A program made the position numbers and the translations under genes. From contig DJYQ01000048.1 in the NCBI GenBank assembly GCA_002450165.1, forward strand, positions 1,669 to 65,668: a DNA stretch of 64,000 bases, given 5' to 3'. Shown one piece after another: positions 36,273 through 46,408 of the stretch. The notes below the pieces were generated by a model, which was given only the letters and a program-made list of their open reading frames with translations, was not told the DNA's origin and did no database searches. The number at the start of each line of letters is the position of its first letter. Within the stretch, counting starts at the first letter, position 1. This stretch comes from Prevotellaceae bacterium UBA6974. Its GTDB lineage: Bacteria > Bacteroidota > Bacteroidia > Bacteroidales > Bacteroidaceae.

Positions 36273-39200
36273 ATGAATAAAATAATAAAAATGTTTCTGC
36301 TTGTGGGAGTGGCGATGATGGCACTTCCCGCAAATGCACAGACTCGTATTTCCGGTACTGTATCGGATGCCATAGACGTTATTATCGGTGCCAACGTAAA
36401 GGAGGTAGATAAGAACAACCGTACAGTGAACGCAGTTGTTACAGACTTCAATGGTAACTTTACCATGACTATCAAGGACAGGAAGAACAACTTGGTTGTT
36501 TCCTATATCGGCATGAAGACCGCCGTTATTCCCTTGGCTGGTAAGACTGTGTTTAAAATTACGCTACAGGACAATACAAAAACCATCAAGGAGATACAGG
36601 TAACTGCCAAGAAGATGGCAGCTACCACAGGTCTGGATATTCCTGCCCGCGAGTTTGCAGGTGCAGTTCAGAAATTTGACATGGCAGACTTGGATGGTCT
36701 GGCATTTACATCTGTTGACGAGGCACTGCAGGGGCAGATTGCCGGTTTGGACATTGTTGCCAACTCGGGTAATGCCGGTGCCGGTACCACCATGCGCCTG
36801 CGCGGTACATCCACGCTGAATGCAGGTAACGGACAGCCTCTGATTGTCGTGAACGACCATATTCAAGAACTTCCCGAGGATGCCATGAATGGTGTTGACT
36901 GGGGTGATATTGACAACGAGGAACAATTCTCTACCCTTCTGAATGTAAACCCCGAGGATATCGAAAGTATCACAGTCCTGAAGGACGGTGCTGCAGCCAA
37001 GTGGGGTTCCAAAGGTTCGAACGGTGTGATAGAAATCAAGTTGAAGCGCGGTAAGAGAGGACCTACCAGCGTAACCTTCAACTACAAATTTACAGGCACA
37101 TGGCAGCCGTCAGGCTACAAGATGCTGAACGGTGACGAATATACCATGTATATGAAGGAGTCACTGTTCAATCCGAAGAACGGTTGGGATATAGAAATCC
37201 CCGAATTGGAATATCCCAAGAACAAGTATGACTACATCTACAACAACTACAACAAAAATACCGATTGGGTAGGTGCTGTTAATCAGTTTGGTGCCGAGCA
37301 TCATTTCTATGTAACACTGTCCGGTGGTGGTGAAAAGGCAACCTTCCGTATCGGTGCAGGTTACGACACCAACAAGGGTACTAACATTAACCAGAGTTTC
37401 AACCGTTTCAGTACAACAACGGCTTTGGATTATTGGATTAGTGACCGTATCAAATTCAGCGTGAACATGCCGTTGACATTCTCTACACGACATAACAACA
37501 GCGTTGCAAACCAGGCTAATGCTAAAGCCTACAAGGCAATGCCTAACATGAGCATTTATGAGTGGCAGGGTATGGTAGATGAGTATGGTAACCCTATTAC
37601 TGATGAATACGGTAACCAGATTTATGCTCAGACAAACAATTACTTCAATATGCTTCCAGTGGCAGCTAACCTGGGAGCCGGCTCTGCTACACGTCTCAAC
37701 AACACTGGATCATATACTTCTTGGGAGTTGCGTGACATGTTCAGCAACGGCAACCCTATTGCTTATGCCAATTACTGCAACGACAGGCAGAAAACATATG
37801 ACTTACATCCGCAGTTCTCATTGGAATACAAACTTCTGGGAAAGGAGAGCGATCAGTGGCGCCTGAACTATGTTGCTGACGTTCAGTTGGACATCTATAA
37901 CAAGAGTGACGAATCATTCACACCATCATACTTGACAAATATGCCTTGGGTATATGGTGGCGACAACACAAATGGTCTGGGTTCTAACAACCGTAACTAT
38001 GTTTCCAACAGCGAATACAAGTCATTACAGTTCTCAACGCGCCACGACCTGCGTTTCTACAGTGCATTCAAGAACAAGGATCACAGTTTGAGCGGTCTGG
38101 CACGTTTTGAAATGCACACAGGTAACAGTAACAGTCAGTATGTAAGCAAATGGAATCTGCCTGACGGCGTCACAGATCCAACATCGGACGGCATGCTGAC
38201 TGGTGCAAGTGCCGGTAATGGTACATGGCGCGGACAGAGTTTCTATTTCCAGGCTCACTATTCGTACAAATCCAAGTATAATCTGGATGCAAGCGTACGT
38301 ATTGACGGTAGTACCAACTTCGGTTCGGGCAACAAGTACGGAACTTTCCCCTACTTTGCTGCACGTTGGAACATTTCTGACGAAAATTGGATGAAGTGGT
38401 CCAAAAAGTGGTTGTCCATGCTGGCCATACGTCCTACGATAGGTATATATGGTAACGGCAATATCGGTAGCAATAACCAGTATAACCGCTACGGTTCTTC
38501 CGGCAAGTATAATGGTCATGATGTTATTGTTCCCGAAAATCTTTCACTGCAGAGCATCAAGTGGGAAAGAAGTACTATATGGAACATCGGTTTCAACCTG
38601 GGTTTTCTGGATGACCTGATTACTGCCGAGTTGGAAATCTACGGCAAGAGGACAAAGGATTTGCTTATCAGCAATATACGCATACCAAGTGCCAATGGTT
38701 TCCAGTCACTTGCAATGATTAATGGTGGCCAGATGTACAACAAGGGTTGGGAATTGAACATCTCTACTGCCAAGTTTGCAAAGGTTGGCAAATTCAGTAT
38801 GAAAGCACGTCTCAACTTCTCGCAGAACTTTAATGAAATCGAGGAACTGAACAGCTTGTATCTTGAATCTGTAAACGGTTCGGAGAGTTGGCAGCCGACA
38901 AACCAGTCTTGGAACAGGCGCGTGCAGATTGGCAACGCTCTGGGTTCAATATACGGTCTCCACTACAAAGGTGTATATCGTTACGATTACGAGCATAACG
39001 GCTATGATTTGAACAGCTGGACAAGCTATGGCTACAACGAAACCCTGACAAACGGTTCGGAAACTAGAACAGCCGACAACTTTATGGAATTCAACGATCT
39101 GCAGAAGAACGGCTGGGTTGCAACTGGTAAGGATATGAAAGGTCATGACATTAACACGGCTGCTGCTGCACAGCGACGTGGAGAGAGCAACTACACCTGT

Positions 39201-39902
39201 CCTATAGCCTATGACCAGGCTGGCAACATGCTTACCGACCAGAAAGGCAACCCGTTGCCTATGTATTATGTATATAACAATGATGGCGGAACACGATACC
39301 AGTTCAGCGGCGGTGACGCTATTTACGAGGACATCAACCATGATGGCCAGATTGACCGTTATGACATGGCATACCTGGGCAATTCGAATCCAAAGTTCTT
39401 CGGTGGTGGCGGCTTCACCCTGTTCTATGGCAAATTCAGCATGAACGTAGGATTGAACTTCCGTGTAGGTAGTATGGTTATCAATAATGCACGCGCCACA
39501 TACGAAAGCATGCATGACAACAACAACCAGTCATACGCAACGACATGGCGCTGGCGCAAGAATGGTGATATCACCGAAATGCCACGTGCCATCAACTACT
39601 ATGGTACAGGTGTCCAGAGCTACAACTCCCTGCCAAGTGACAGATATGTCGAAAGCGGTGATTTCCTGCGCATCCAATATATCCAGTTCAAGTATGATTT
39701 CGATCCAAAGAAAATCAACTTCCTAAAGAAGTGCGGAATCAAGGTTCTGGGATTGTCTGCTTCAATCAACAACATTGCCTGCTTCAGCAGTTATACAGGT
39801 GTTGATCCCGAAGTTAGTCCAAATGGTTTCAATCCTGCGATTGATAATGCAAAAGTTCCACGTTCAAGATCTTTTACATGTAGTGTAAATCTTGGTTTCT
39901 AA
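36273..39902 (+). CDS. SusC/RagA-family TonB-dependent outer-membrane transporter (pair 1)
   Basis: Imports glycans or peptides across the outer membrane with energy from TonB. The 1209-residue protein has a signal peptide (MNKIIKMFLLVGVAMMALPANAQ) and a carboxypeptidase D-like beta domain (RISGTVSDAIDVIIGANVKE, about 24-105). The plug includes VDEALQGQIAGLDIV, TMRLRGTSTLNAG, QPLIVVND and the family motif PEDIESITVLKDGAAAKWG followed by SNGVIEIKLKRG. The barrel closes with FTCSVNLGF, ending on an aromatic residue as expected. No extra amino-terminal signalling (STN) domain is seen, so no FecR/ECF-type regulation is implied. susD follows after 3 bp. Confidence 0.95.
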   Translation: MNKIIKMFLLVGVAMMALPANAQTRISGTVSDAIDVIIGANVKEVDKNNRTVNAVVTDFNGNFTMTIKDRKNNLVVSYIGMKTAVIPLAGKTVFKITLQDNTKTIKEIQVTAKKMAATTGLDIPAREFAGAVQKFDMADLDGLAFTSVDEALQGQIAGLDIVANSGNAGAGTTMRLRGTSTLNAGNGQPLIVVNDHIQELPEDAMNGVDWGDIDNEEQFSTLLNVNPEDIESITVLKDGAAAKWGSKGSNGVIEIKLKRGKRGPTSVTFNYKFTGTWQPSGYKMLNGDEYTMYMKESLFNPKNGWDIEIPELEYPKNKYDYIYNNYNKNTDWVGAVNQFGAEHHFYVTLSGGGEKATFRIGAGYDTNKGTNINQSFNRFSTTTALDYWISDRIKFSVNMPLTFSTRHNNSVANQANAKAYKAMPNMSIYEWQGMVDEYGNPITDEYGNQIYAQTNNYFNMLPVAANLGAGSATRLNNTGSYTSWELRDMFSNGNPIAYANYCNDRQKTYDLHPQFSLEYKLLGKESDQWRLNYVADVQLDIYNKSDESFTPSYLTNMPWVYGGDNTNGLGSNNRNYVSNSEYKSLQFSTRHDLRFYSAFKNKDHSLSGLARFEMHTGNSNSQYVSKWNLPDGVTDPTSDGMLTGASAGNGTWRGQSFYFQAHYSYKSKYNLDASVRIDGSTNFGSGNKYGTFPYFAARWNISDENWMKWSKKWLSMLAIRPTIGIYGNGNIGSNNQYNRYGSSGKYNGHDVIVPENLSLQSIKWERSTIWNIGFNLGFLDDLITAELEIYGKRTKDLLISNIRIPSANGFQSLAMINGGQMYNKGWELNISTAKFAKVGKFSMKARLNFSQNFNEIEELNSLYLESVNGSESWQPTNQSWNRRVQIGNALGSIYGLHYKGVYRYDYEHNGYDLNSWTSYGYNETLTNGSETRTADNFMEFNDLQKNGWVATGKDMKGHDINTAAAAQRRGESNYTCPIAYDQAGNMLTDQKGNPLPMYYVYNNDGGTRYQFSGGDAIYEDINHDGQIDRYDMAYLGNSNPKFFGGGGFTLFYGKFSMNVGLNFRVGSMVINNARATYESMHDNNNQSYATTWRWRKNGDITEMPRAINYYGTGVQSYNSLPSDRYVESGDFLRIQYIQFKYDFDPKKINFLKKCGIKVLGLSASINNIACFSSYTGVDPEVSPNGFNPAIDNAKVPRSRSFTCSVNLGF

Positions 39903-39905
39903 TAC

Positions 39906-41984
39906 ATGAAGAAAATGAAAAGTATTAATAATATCATAAAAGTATCTTCCCTGGCAGTATTGTTATCTGGAGCTTTTGCATCATGTAACGATTTCTTGAC
40001 AGTATATCCTCAGGACAAGATTACCGAGGAGACTTTCTGGGAAGACAAGCGAGACTTGGAAGGTGTGCGCTATGCCACATACAAGCAACTGGCATCTCAG
40101 GTCGAAAAACTGATTGTATGGGGCGACCTGCGCAGCGATGCCTACAAGCAGAATACAGTAATAAGCAGCAGCCAGGGTAATCGTGACCTGTATCGTAATA
40201 TTATCCAAGCTGACATTGATACCACATGGTCCATCTACGACTGGAGCGGTATATACTCGGTCATAGGCTATTGTAACAAGGTAATCCAGCATGGTGACGA
40301 GGTTCTGGAGAAGGATAAGCAGTTCACTGCATCAGAATGGAAACAGATGAAGGCCGAAATGGTAACAATGCGGGCACTCTCGTATTTCTATTTGGTACGC
40401 GCCTTCAAGAACATTCCCTACACAACCAAAGTTGTAAACACTGATACCGAGGTTGAATATTTTGAGCAGATGCCAGCACTTACGGTGATTGACGAGCTTA
40501 TAAAGGATGTAAAGAGTGTGGAAAACCAAGCGCGTAACCGTTTTACCAACACTCAGGATACCAAGGGACTGATTACGAATGGCACAATCAACTGCCTGCT
40601 GGCAGACATGTACCTCTGGCGTGCAAGTATGACAGAATCAGGATACGAGGATGTTAAAAACAAAAAAACGAAGCTTGAGACAAAACTGTCAAAATTCGAG
40701 AACGACAGTATCAACAAGTACAACACCAAGCTCGAGGAAGAACAGGCTAAGCCTGCTAGTGAACAGGATGCTCAGAAGATTGAATACTATCAGCAAAGGT
40801 TAAATGAAATCAACGCTGATATCAGCGAAATGAAGACTGATATCGAGGCTTTGGAAGGTACAATGGCACAGCAGGATCCTGCTCCATTTTACACTGCTTC
40901 GATTGAATATGCCGACAAGGCTATCTGCAAACTGGGCGACCAGTTTGACGAGGAGCAGAGGAATTCACCAATGGCCAATCGTGACAATTATATTTCGTGG
41001 GTAAACGCACCTATGTTCGGTCGCAATGCAGGTATTGACTTTATGTACAAAAATACCGTGGATGATGCACATCATGGTTATATAAATATGAAGGCTTACG
41101 AGGAAATCTTCAAACAGCAGAACTCAAACGAAAGTTTCTTTGAACTTCAGTTCAGCAGCACAGACTCACGTAGCAACAATGCTGTCAACTCGTTCTGGGG
41201 TTATAGCGAATCTGCTCATCTTGTAAGTACTTTCAGCGAGGACAACCGACAGGATATGCGTCACTGGTTCAGTGCATGGAAGAACATTGACGGTGTAAAG
41301 AACAGTGTGGACTGGTATTGTCTGAAATGGATGCAGGCACAACCTATCTTCGAGGAGAATATAGGCAAGTCCGATGTTAAGATTAGCGTAAAGGCTACGA
41401 GCGACACTTACAACAACTGGATTGTGTATCGTTTGAGCGATGCTTTGCTGATTGAGGCCGAGGCTGCTGCATGTCTTGGTGAATTGGGAGTCAACAAGGA
41501 TGCTAACGAGACTCTGTGCAAGAAGATTCTGCGCATGGTGAACCGTCGTTGGTATGTAGATGTTGTCAGCGGTGGAGAAATTGAGTTTGATTTGGAAAAG
41601 GAACTGAGAGGTACGTTGCAAACATACGAAAGTGACTTCTATACCGACAACTGGGTTACAAACGTCATGAAGACACGCAAAATCGAGTTCATGGGCGAAG
41701 GCAAACGCTGGTTTGACCTGGTACGTTGGGCCGAACGTAACAATGTTGGTGCTACCAAACATGAGACAGATCCCTCGAAGGACGAGGATCCCGGCATGGT
41801 ACAAATGTTCAACACATTCATGAATGGTATTACCGGATATGAGACAGCACGTAACCGTTGTGTTAATATGTGGGGTCTGTACTGTCCTATTTACGATATG
41901 GAAATCAAGGCTTATCGCGCAGGACATGCTCAGGACAAGATTTCCCAGAATCCTATATGGAACAAATCCAAATATGACAGATAA
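39906..41984 (+). CDS. SusD/RagB-family surface lipoprotein (pair 1) with a coiled-coil insertion
   Basis: Ligand-binding lid of the SusC transporter encoded just upstream. The 692-residue lipoprotein has lipobox GAFASC (C27) followed by NDFLTVYPQDKITEETFW, a typical SusD start. TPR-type helices follow, with MRALSYFYLVRAFKNIP and the conserved KTRKIEFMGEGKRWFDLVRW near the end. Between about 252 and 321 it holds an insertion of charged heptads (KKTKLETKLSKFEND, QKIEYYQQRLNEINADISEM, EALEGTMAQ) that reads as a long antiparallel coiled coil, right after the motif INCLLADMYLWRA. I know of no such insert in ordinary SusD proteins. The next gene starts 18 bp after the stop. Confidence 0.93.
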   Translation: MKKMKSINNIIKVSSLAVLLSGAFASCNDFLTVYPQDKITEETFWEDKRDLEGVRYATYKQLASQVEKLIVWGDLRSDAYKQNTVISSSQGNRDLYRNIIQADIDTTWSIYDWSGIYSVIGYCNKVIQHGDEVLEKDKQFTASEWKQMKAEMVTMRALSYFYLVRAFKNIPYTTKVVNTDTEVEYFEQMPALTVIDELIKDVKSVENQARNRFTNTQDTKGLITNGTINCLLADMYLWRASMTESGYEDVKNKKTKLETKLSKFENDSINKYNTKLEEEQAKPASEQDAQKIEYYQQRLNEINADISEMKTDIEALEGTMAQQDPAPFYTASIEYADKAICKLGDQFDEEQRNSPMANRDNYISWVNAPMFGRNAGIDFMYKNTVDDAHHGYINMKAYEEIFKQQNSNESFFELQFSSTDSRSNNAVNSFWGYSESAHLVSTFSEDNRQDMRHWFSAWKNIDGVKNSVDWYCLKWMQAQPIFEENIGKSDVKISVKATSDTYNNWIVYRLSDALLIEAEAAACLGELGVNKDANETLCKKILRMVNRRWYVDVVSGGEIEFDLEKELRGTLQTYESDFYTDNWVTNVMKTRKIEFMGEGKRWFDLVRWAERNNVGATKHETDPSKDEDPGMVQMFNTFMNGITGYETARNRCVNMWGLYCPIYDMEIKAYRAGHAQDKISQNPIWNKSKYDR

Positions 41985-42002
41985 TTGAGGAGGACTAAGA
42001 AA

Positions 42003-44303
42003 ATGAGAAAGACAAATATTTTCAGGAAAACATTTCTCTTAATGCCTATTATGGCTGTTGCAGTTCTCTTTCAGAACTGCACCGAGAAGATTGACGATTC
42101 AGCACGTTATGTATTTGAAGGAAACACAATCCTCAGTTATCTGGAAAGCCAGGTAAAGGAAGGTGAAAACGGAGAAAAGGATAGTATTTACAAAGAGTAC
42201 ATAGATCTTTTGAACAAGGTCACCATTAGCGAACAGTCAGCATCGACCGTAGCACAGTTGATGTCGGCTCGCGGTAACTACACTTGTTTTGCTCCGACAA
42301 ACGATGCCATCGAGGCATATCTTGAAGATCTGGTAAAACAGAAGAAGATTTCGATACCATCGTGGGATGCTCCGGAGTTCATTGCAGACCCGAAACTGCT
42401 GAAGGAAAAGCAGGAGCAGGTTGTCCTCAATTCCATAATTGACGGTGGTGACGACAACACACCATATCAAGTAAGTTACTTTAGCGAACGTGCAGAGCGC
42501 GCTGAATTGATTGGCCTGCCCAATATGCTTGACAACAAGCTGCAGGTTTTCCTGACCGAAAACTATACCTGGCCAGAGGGTGTTGATCCGTCTGCGATGA
42601 AAGAACTGGGCAAATACACTGTGGAAGGTGCTGTAGTTGATGGCAAGAACAATGATATCTATACTATCAATGGACGTGTACATCAGGTACATCAGGTAAT
42701 TGCTCCAAGTACAGAGAGTCTGGGTCAGTATTTTGAAAAAGTCCTAGAGGACTTTGAAAAGGGGTATTATGTATATGCTGCCCTGACCGAAGCCTGCGGA
42801 CTGCTTGATGAACTGAAAAAGACCGAAGATACATATTATTTTACTCAGGTTCAGACGGGAGCAATCAAGGATTTGCCAAACCACAACACCGAGAAGAAGC
42901 CTGGTTATCTGCCTAATCGTCGCTACATCGGCTTTACTTTGTTTGCCGAGCCCGACGAATGGTGGGAAAATGAACTGGGTATCCAGATTAACGAAAATAT
43001 AACACAGGAAGAAATCGTCAATGCTGTATATAGTTATGTCGAGAACAATGGCTATTACAAGCGCAACGGTGCTACATATGGAAAGGGCTTGGAAGAACTG
43101 AAACAGAACAGCAATATCCTGAATCAGTTTGTAACTTACCACATGTTGCCTGCACGTATTGCCAACGACAAGCTTGTTATACATTACAACGAATTGTGGT
43201 ATAATCCTACAGACAAGGTAAAGCAGGCATCGGTAATGGACTACTACACTACAATGGGCATGCGCCGCCTCCTGAAGACATACGAGGCAAGCAGGACTTA
43301 TGGCGACCGTCGTCAGAACGTAGTCTGGCTGAACCGTATTCCAACCTTGGATAACGGACGTCATGGTAAATATACCGAAAACGGAGTTCCTGTGTATCCT
43401 GGTATTGAAATCAAGACAACGGATATAAAGAAGGTTTATAATGCCTATATCTATCCTATTGCAGATTGCCTTTACTTCAATGACGAAACTGCAGGCTACC
43501 TTGCAAGCGAACGCATGCGAATTGATGTTACCACATTCTTCAAGGAGTTGATGACAAATGACATGCGCTGTAACGAAAATGATGATGACCGCAACTTGCG
43601 CAAGGGTTTCCCGACAACCAAGGACTTCAGTCCCAAGGAAACAGGAGAAAACGGTTGGAGCTCATATTTCGATGATTGCGAAATCGGAGAAAACTCAAGA
43701 TTCTACTATCTGACGGGACGAATGTCAAAAACGTACTGCTGGCATAACTACCAGGGTGATGAGTTGAATGTCATCGGACAGTATAAGTTGACGATGAAAC
43801 TGCCACCGGTACCAAAGGACGGTATGTACGAGATACGTTTTGGCGTAAGTACCTCGGTACAGCGTGGTATGTGTCAGGTCTATTTCGGAACGAACAAGAA
43901 TGCCCTGCCTGCAGCGGGTATCCCTCTTGATCTGAGGAAAGGATTGGAATACTGGTATATACCTGGTACACCGCTTACCAACTACGGCTATGCGATTGAT
44001 GACCTAAACGACGACGAGGCAAACATCGAAGTAGATAAGAAATTACGCAACAATGATCTGATGAAAGCCCCCAACAGTTATTACAGAATTGGTCAGTCTA
44101 TAACAATGCGTGCAGAATCATCCAGTCAATACAGTATCGCAAGACGCATTATAATCCGTCAAAATCTGGAGGCTAATCAGACCTATTACATTCAGTTCAA
44201 GAATGTATTGGAGGATGAGGGAGCACAGTTCTTTATGGACTATATCGAATTCTGTCCAAAGGAAATTTATGACAATCCAACTCAGCCAGAGGATATCTGG
44301 TAA
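42003..44303 (+). CDS. FAS1-domain surface lipoprotein with a carboxy-terminal jelly-roll-like domain
   Basis: From the ATG at 42003 the protein is 766 residues. Lipobox LFQNC (C26) is followed by TEKIDD, an acidic surface-export pattern. FAS1 boxes are YTCFAPTNDAI (about 93) and FTLFAEPDEWW (about 310). The last 190 residues (about 575-766) are beta-rich, with GMYEIRFGVST, QTYYIQFKNV and FFMDYIEFCPKE, suggesting a jelly-roll of the galactose-binding or CBM6 kind; this assignment is tentative. A frame-compatible TTG at 41985 directly after the SusD stop is rejected because GAGGAGG at 41987-41993 is a likely ribosome site for the ATG at 42003. It pairs in arrangement with the next gene, which has the same layout. 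Confidence 0.78.
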   Translation: MRKTNIFRKTFLLMPIMAVAVLFQNCTEKIDDSARYVFEGNTILSYLESQVKEGENGEKDSIYKEYIDLLNKVTISEQSASTVAQLMSARGNYTCFAPTNDAIEAYLEDLVKQKKISIPSWDAPEFIADPKLLKEKQEQVVLNSIIDGGDDNTPYQVSYFSERAERAELIGLPNMLDNKLQVFLTENYTWPEGVDPSAMKELGKYTVEGAVVDGKNNDIYTINGRVHQVHQVIAPSTESLGQYFEKVLEDFEKGYYVYAALTEACGLLDELKKTEDTYYFTQVQTGAIKDLPNHNTEKKPGYLPNRRYIGFTLFAEPDEWWENELGIQINENITQEEIVNAVYSYVENNGYYKRNGATYGKGLEELKQNSNILNQFVTYHMLPARIANDKLVIHYNELWYNPTDKVKQASVMDYYTTMGMRRLLKTYEASRTYGDRRQNVVWLNRIPTLDNGRHGKYTENGVPVYPGIEIKTTDIKKVYNAYIYPIADCLYFNDETAGYLASERMRIDVTTFFKELMTNDMRCNENDDDRNLRKGFPTTKDFSPKETGENGWSSYFDDCEIGENSRFYYLTGRMSKTYCWHNYQGDELNVIGQYKLTMKLPPVPKDGMYEIRFGVSTSVQRGMCQVYFGTNKNALPAAGIPLDLRKGLEYWYIPGTPLTNYGYAIDDLNDDEANIEVDKKLRNNDLMKAPNSYYRIGQSITMRAESSSQYSIARRIIIRQNLEANQTYYIQFKNVLEDEGAQFFMDYIEFCPKEIYDNPTQPEDIW

Positions 44304-44338
44304 TCTATCATTAACCTAAACTCTATATCATATATATT

Positions 44339-46378
44339 ATGAAAATAGGAAGAAAATATATTGGTATCCTCGTAATGGGAGTTGCATTGACCGTTGTTCC
44401 GTCATGTACTGACACCTGGAACGAGCACTATGCCTCCGAGGATGCCTTTACTGCGAAAGAGACTATCTGGGAGACTATAGAAACACGTGAAGACTTGCAT
44501 AACTTTGCGGAATTGATGAAGCTTGCAAAGTTCTATCGTGATGAGAATCATCCAGCGTACACTATTAACGAGCAGGGAGAAAGGGAATACTACACCTATG
44601 CAAAGTTCCTTGATGGAAACACTGCCGTAACGGTATGGGCCGTTGCTGATGATGTCCTCAGCGGAGAAGAGTTTGAAAAATGGAAGGACATGGCCATAAA
44701 TGATGGCTATAACTTCCAGCAGCAGTTTATCGGTAACCACATGGCATTGTCACGTCGGCCGATGACATTCACAGGTATCCAATCAGAAAAAGTAAGGCTG
44801 GTCAACAATAAGCTGGCAGAATTGGACTACGCTGACTTGACATTCGCCAATGTTAAGGTTACGGAAGCGAACATCGGTACGAGCAACGGACTGATGCACA
44901 TCATCGAGAAACCGTCTGAGTTTGATTACAACATCTATGAATACATCAAATTCGGTAATGTTGACTACCTGAGCAAGTTCAGCGAGTATTTCGTAAAACG
45001 TGACACAACCTATTTCCTGCCAGGCTCCAGCATCGAGGGTCTTCCTGATGAAAACGGCAATCCGACGTATGTGGACAGTGTTTATTTCATGGACAACATG
45101 AACTTTGGCAGAAGTAGGTATAATCCGACAGATGCTGATGCCACGGATGCATGGATGAACGAACTGAAAATGATGAATGCCCATGTCAATGTCGAGGACT
45201 CGGCATACATCGTGGTCATCCCTACCAACCAAGCGTGGGATGCAGCTGTAAGCAAGCTTACTCCGTATTATAACTTCGTCAGCACATATCCTCGCATGGA
45301 CAAACTCAAGCAGGAAACTGTAAAATCTACGAAGAGCACAAGTCTCTTCGGTGCAAGAAAGGCATATACGACATCCGACGGTTCTGCTTATGAGACAGTG
45401 GATTCGCTGCGAGATGTTAACATAACAATGGATATTGCAACGCCTATGGCATTCAACCTGAATGCACAACCACAGCGTGAGAAGGGAGTGAAGTGGACTA
45501 TGGAGGATTTCCTGCTGAACGGTGGCTATATGGATTGTGAATATCTGCTCAACACACTGGGCGATACTATCTTCAATATTGCAAAGGATCCACAGAAACG
45601 CGGCTGTGACCTGTCTGTTCTTTTTGCTGGTGTGCAGAAGAAGATGAGTAACGGGTATGTAATCGAGGCATCAACATGGAATGTTCCGGAAGACATCTGG
45701 AATCGTGCCATTGACGCAGAGTGTATGTATAACGATTACTACAAGTCTCCGGCAACACTGTATGCCGTCAATCCGATGAACAACACAACTGCAAAGAATT
45801 GGATTGACAAATACGGACGTCTGAGCATGCAGAACTATATGCACTGCTACGGAACCGGTACCAGCACGAGACCTGATATAGCATTCCCGCTTTTAGGAAG
45901 CAAACAGGGTTCGGCATACGCAATGAGCGGTCAGAAGTATAATATCAAGGTCGTTATGGTTCCGCGCTGGTACGAAGACAGTCAGGATACACCTGTGTTC
46001 TGGAAGGTTAATACCGAAACTGATCCCGAAACCGGCAAGATTGATACGCTCAGCATCGAATATCAGCACAACCTGATGACATTCACTCTCTATTATTGGG
46101 ACGAGGCAATGATTGCCAAAAACGACTATAGGTATTCGGCCCAGCGGAAGTTAGAGAAGAAAGACCTGTACTGGGATGGAGAGAAGGTTGACACAATAAC
46201 TGTATTCGAGAATGTGGAATTCCCTGTTTCATACAAGAATCTGCGCAATACGTATCCAATACTGCGCATGCAGTCACAGGGATACGCAAAAGGCAAATGC
46301 ACGTGTGAAAAGAATAATGATCCGCATCACTCAACATACTTCAACATCGACAGAATAATTCTCGAGCCTGTGAAGTAA
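44339..46378 (+). CDS. FAS1-like surface lipoprotein with a beta-sandwich end
   Basis: A 679-residue lipoprotein: lipobox VVPSC (C23) followed by TDTWNEHYASEDAF. Two FAS1-like boxes are seen, VTVWAVADDVL (about 95) and YIVVIPTNQAWDAAV (about 288). A carboxy-terminal beta-rich part (about 520-679) includes KYNIKVVMVPRWYED and FNIDRIILEPVK. The layout parallels the preceding gene (FAS1 pair, then a beta-sandwich), so the two probably arose by duplication and have diverged strongly. It lies 35 bp after that gene and 30 bp before the second susC, so it belongs to the same transcript. Function is inferred as ligand or surface binding only. Confidence 0.72.
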   Translation: MKIGRKYIGILVMGVALTVVPSCTDTWNEHYASEDAFTAKETIWETIETREDLHNFAELMKLAKFYRDENHPAYTINEQGEREYYTYAKFLDGNTAVTVWAVADDVLSGEEFEKWKDMAINDGYNFQQQFIGNHMALSRRPMTFTGIQSEKVRLVNNKLAELDYADLTFANVKVTEANIGTSNGLMHIIEKPSEFDYNIYEYIKFGNVDYLSKFSEYFVKRDTTYFLPGSSIEGLPDENGNPTYVDSVYFMDNMNFGRSRYNPTDADATDAWMNELKMMNAHVNVEDSAYIVVIPTNQAWDAAVSKLTPYYNFVSTYPRMDKLKQETVKSTKSTSLFGARKAYTTSDGSAYETVDSLRDVNITMDIATPMAFNLNAQPQREKGVKWTMEDFLLNGGYMDCEYLLNTLGDTIFNIAKDPQKRGCDLSVLFAGVQKKMSNGYVIEASTWNVPEDIWNRAIDAECMYNDYYKSPATLYAVNPMNNTTAKNWIDKYGRLSMQNYMHCYGTGTSTRPDIAFPLLGSKQGSAYAMSGQKYNIKVVMVPRWYEDSQDTPVFWKVNTETDPETGKIDTLSIEYQHNLMTFTLYYWDEAMIAKNDYRYSAQRKLEKKDLYWDGEKVDTITVFENVEFPVSYKNLRNTYPILRMQSQGYAKGKCTCEKNNDPHHSTYFNIDRIILEPVK

Positions 46379-46408
46379 GTTAATGTCAAACAGTAATAGC
46401 ATTTTACA

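Noticed and set aside
33028..46378. Reading the three FAS1 proteins as SusE/SusF-type starch-binding proteins
   Set aside because: They show FAS1 H1-type boxes and not the Ig-CBM repeats of SusE/F.
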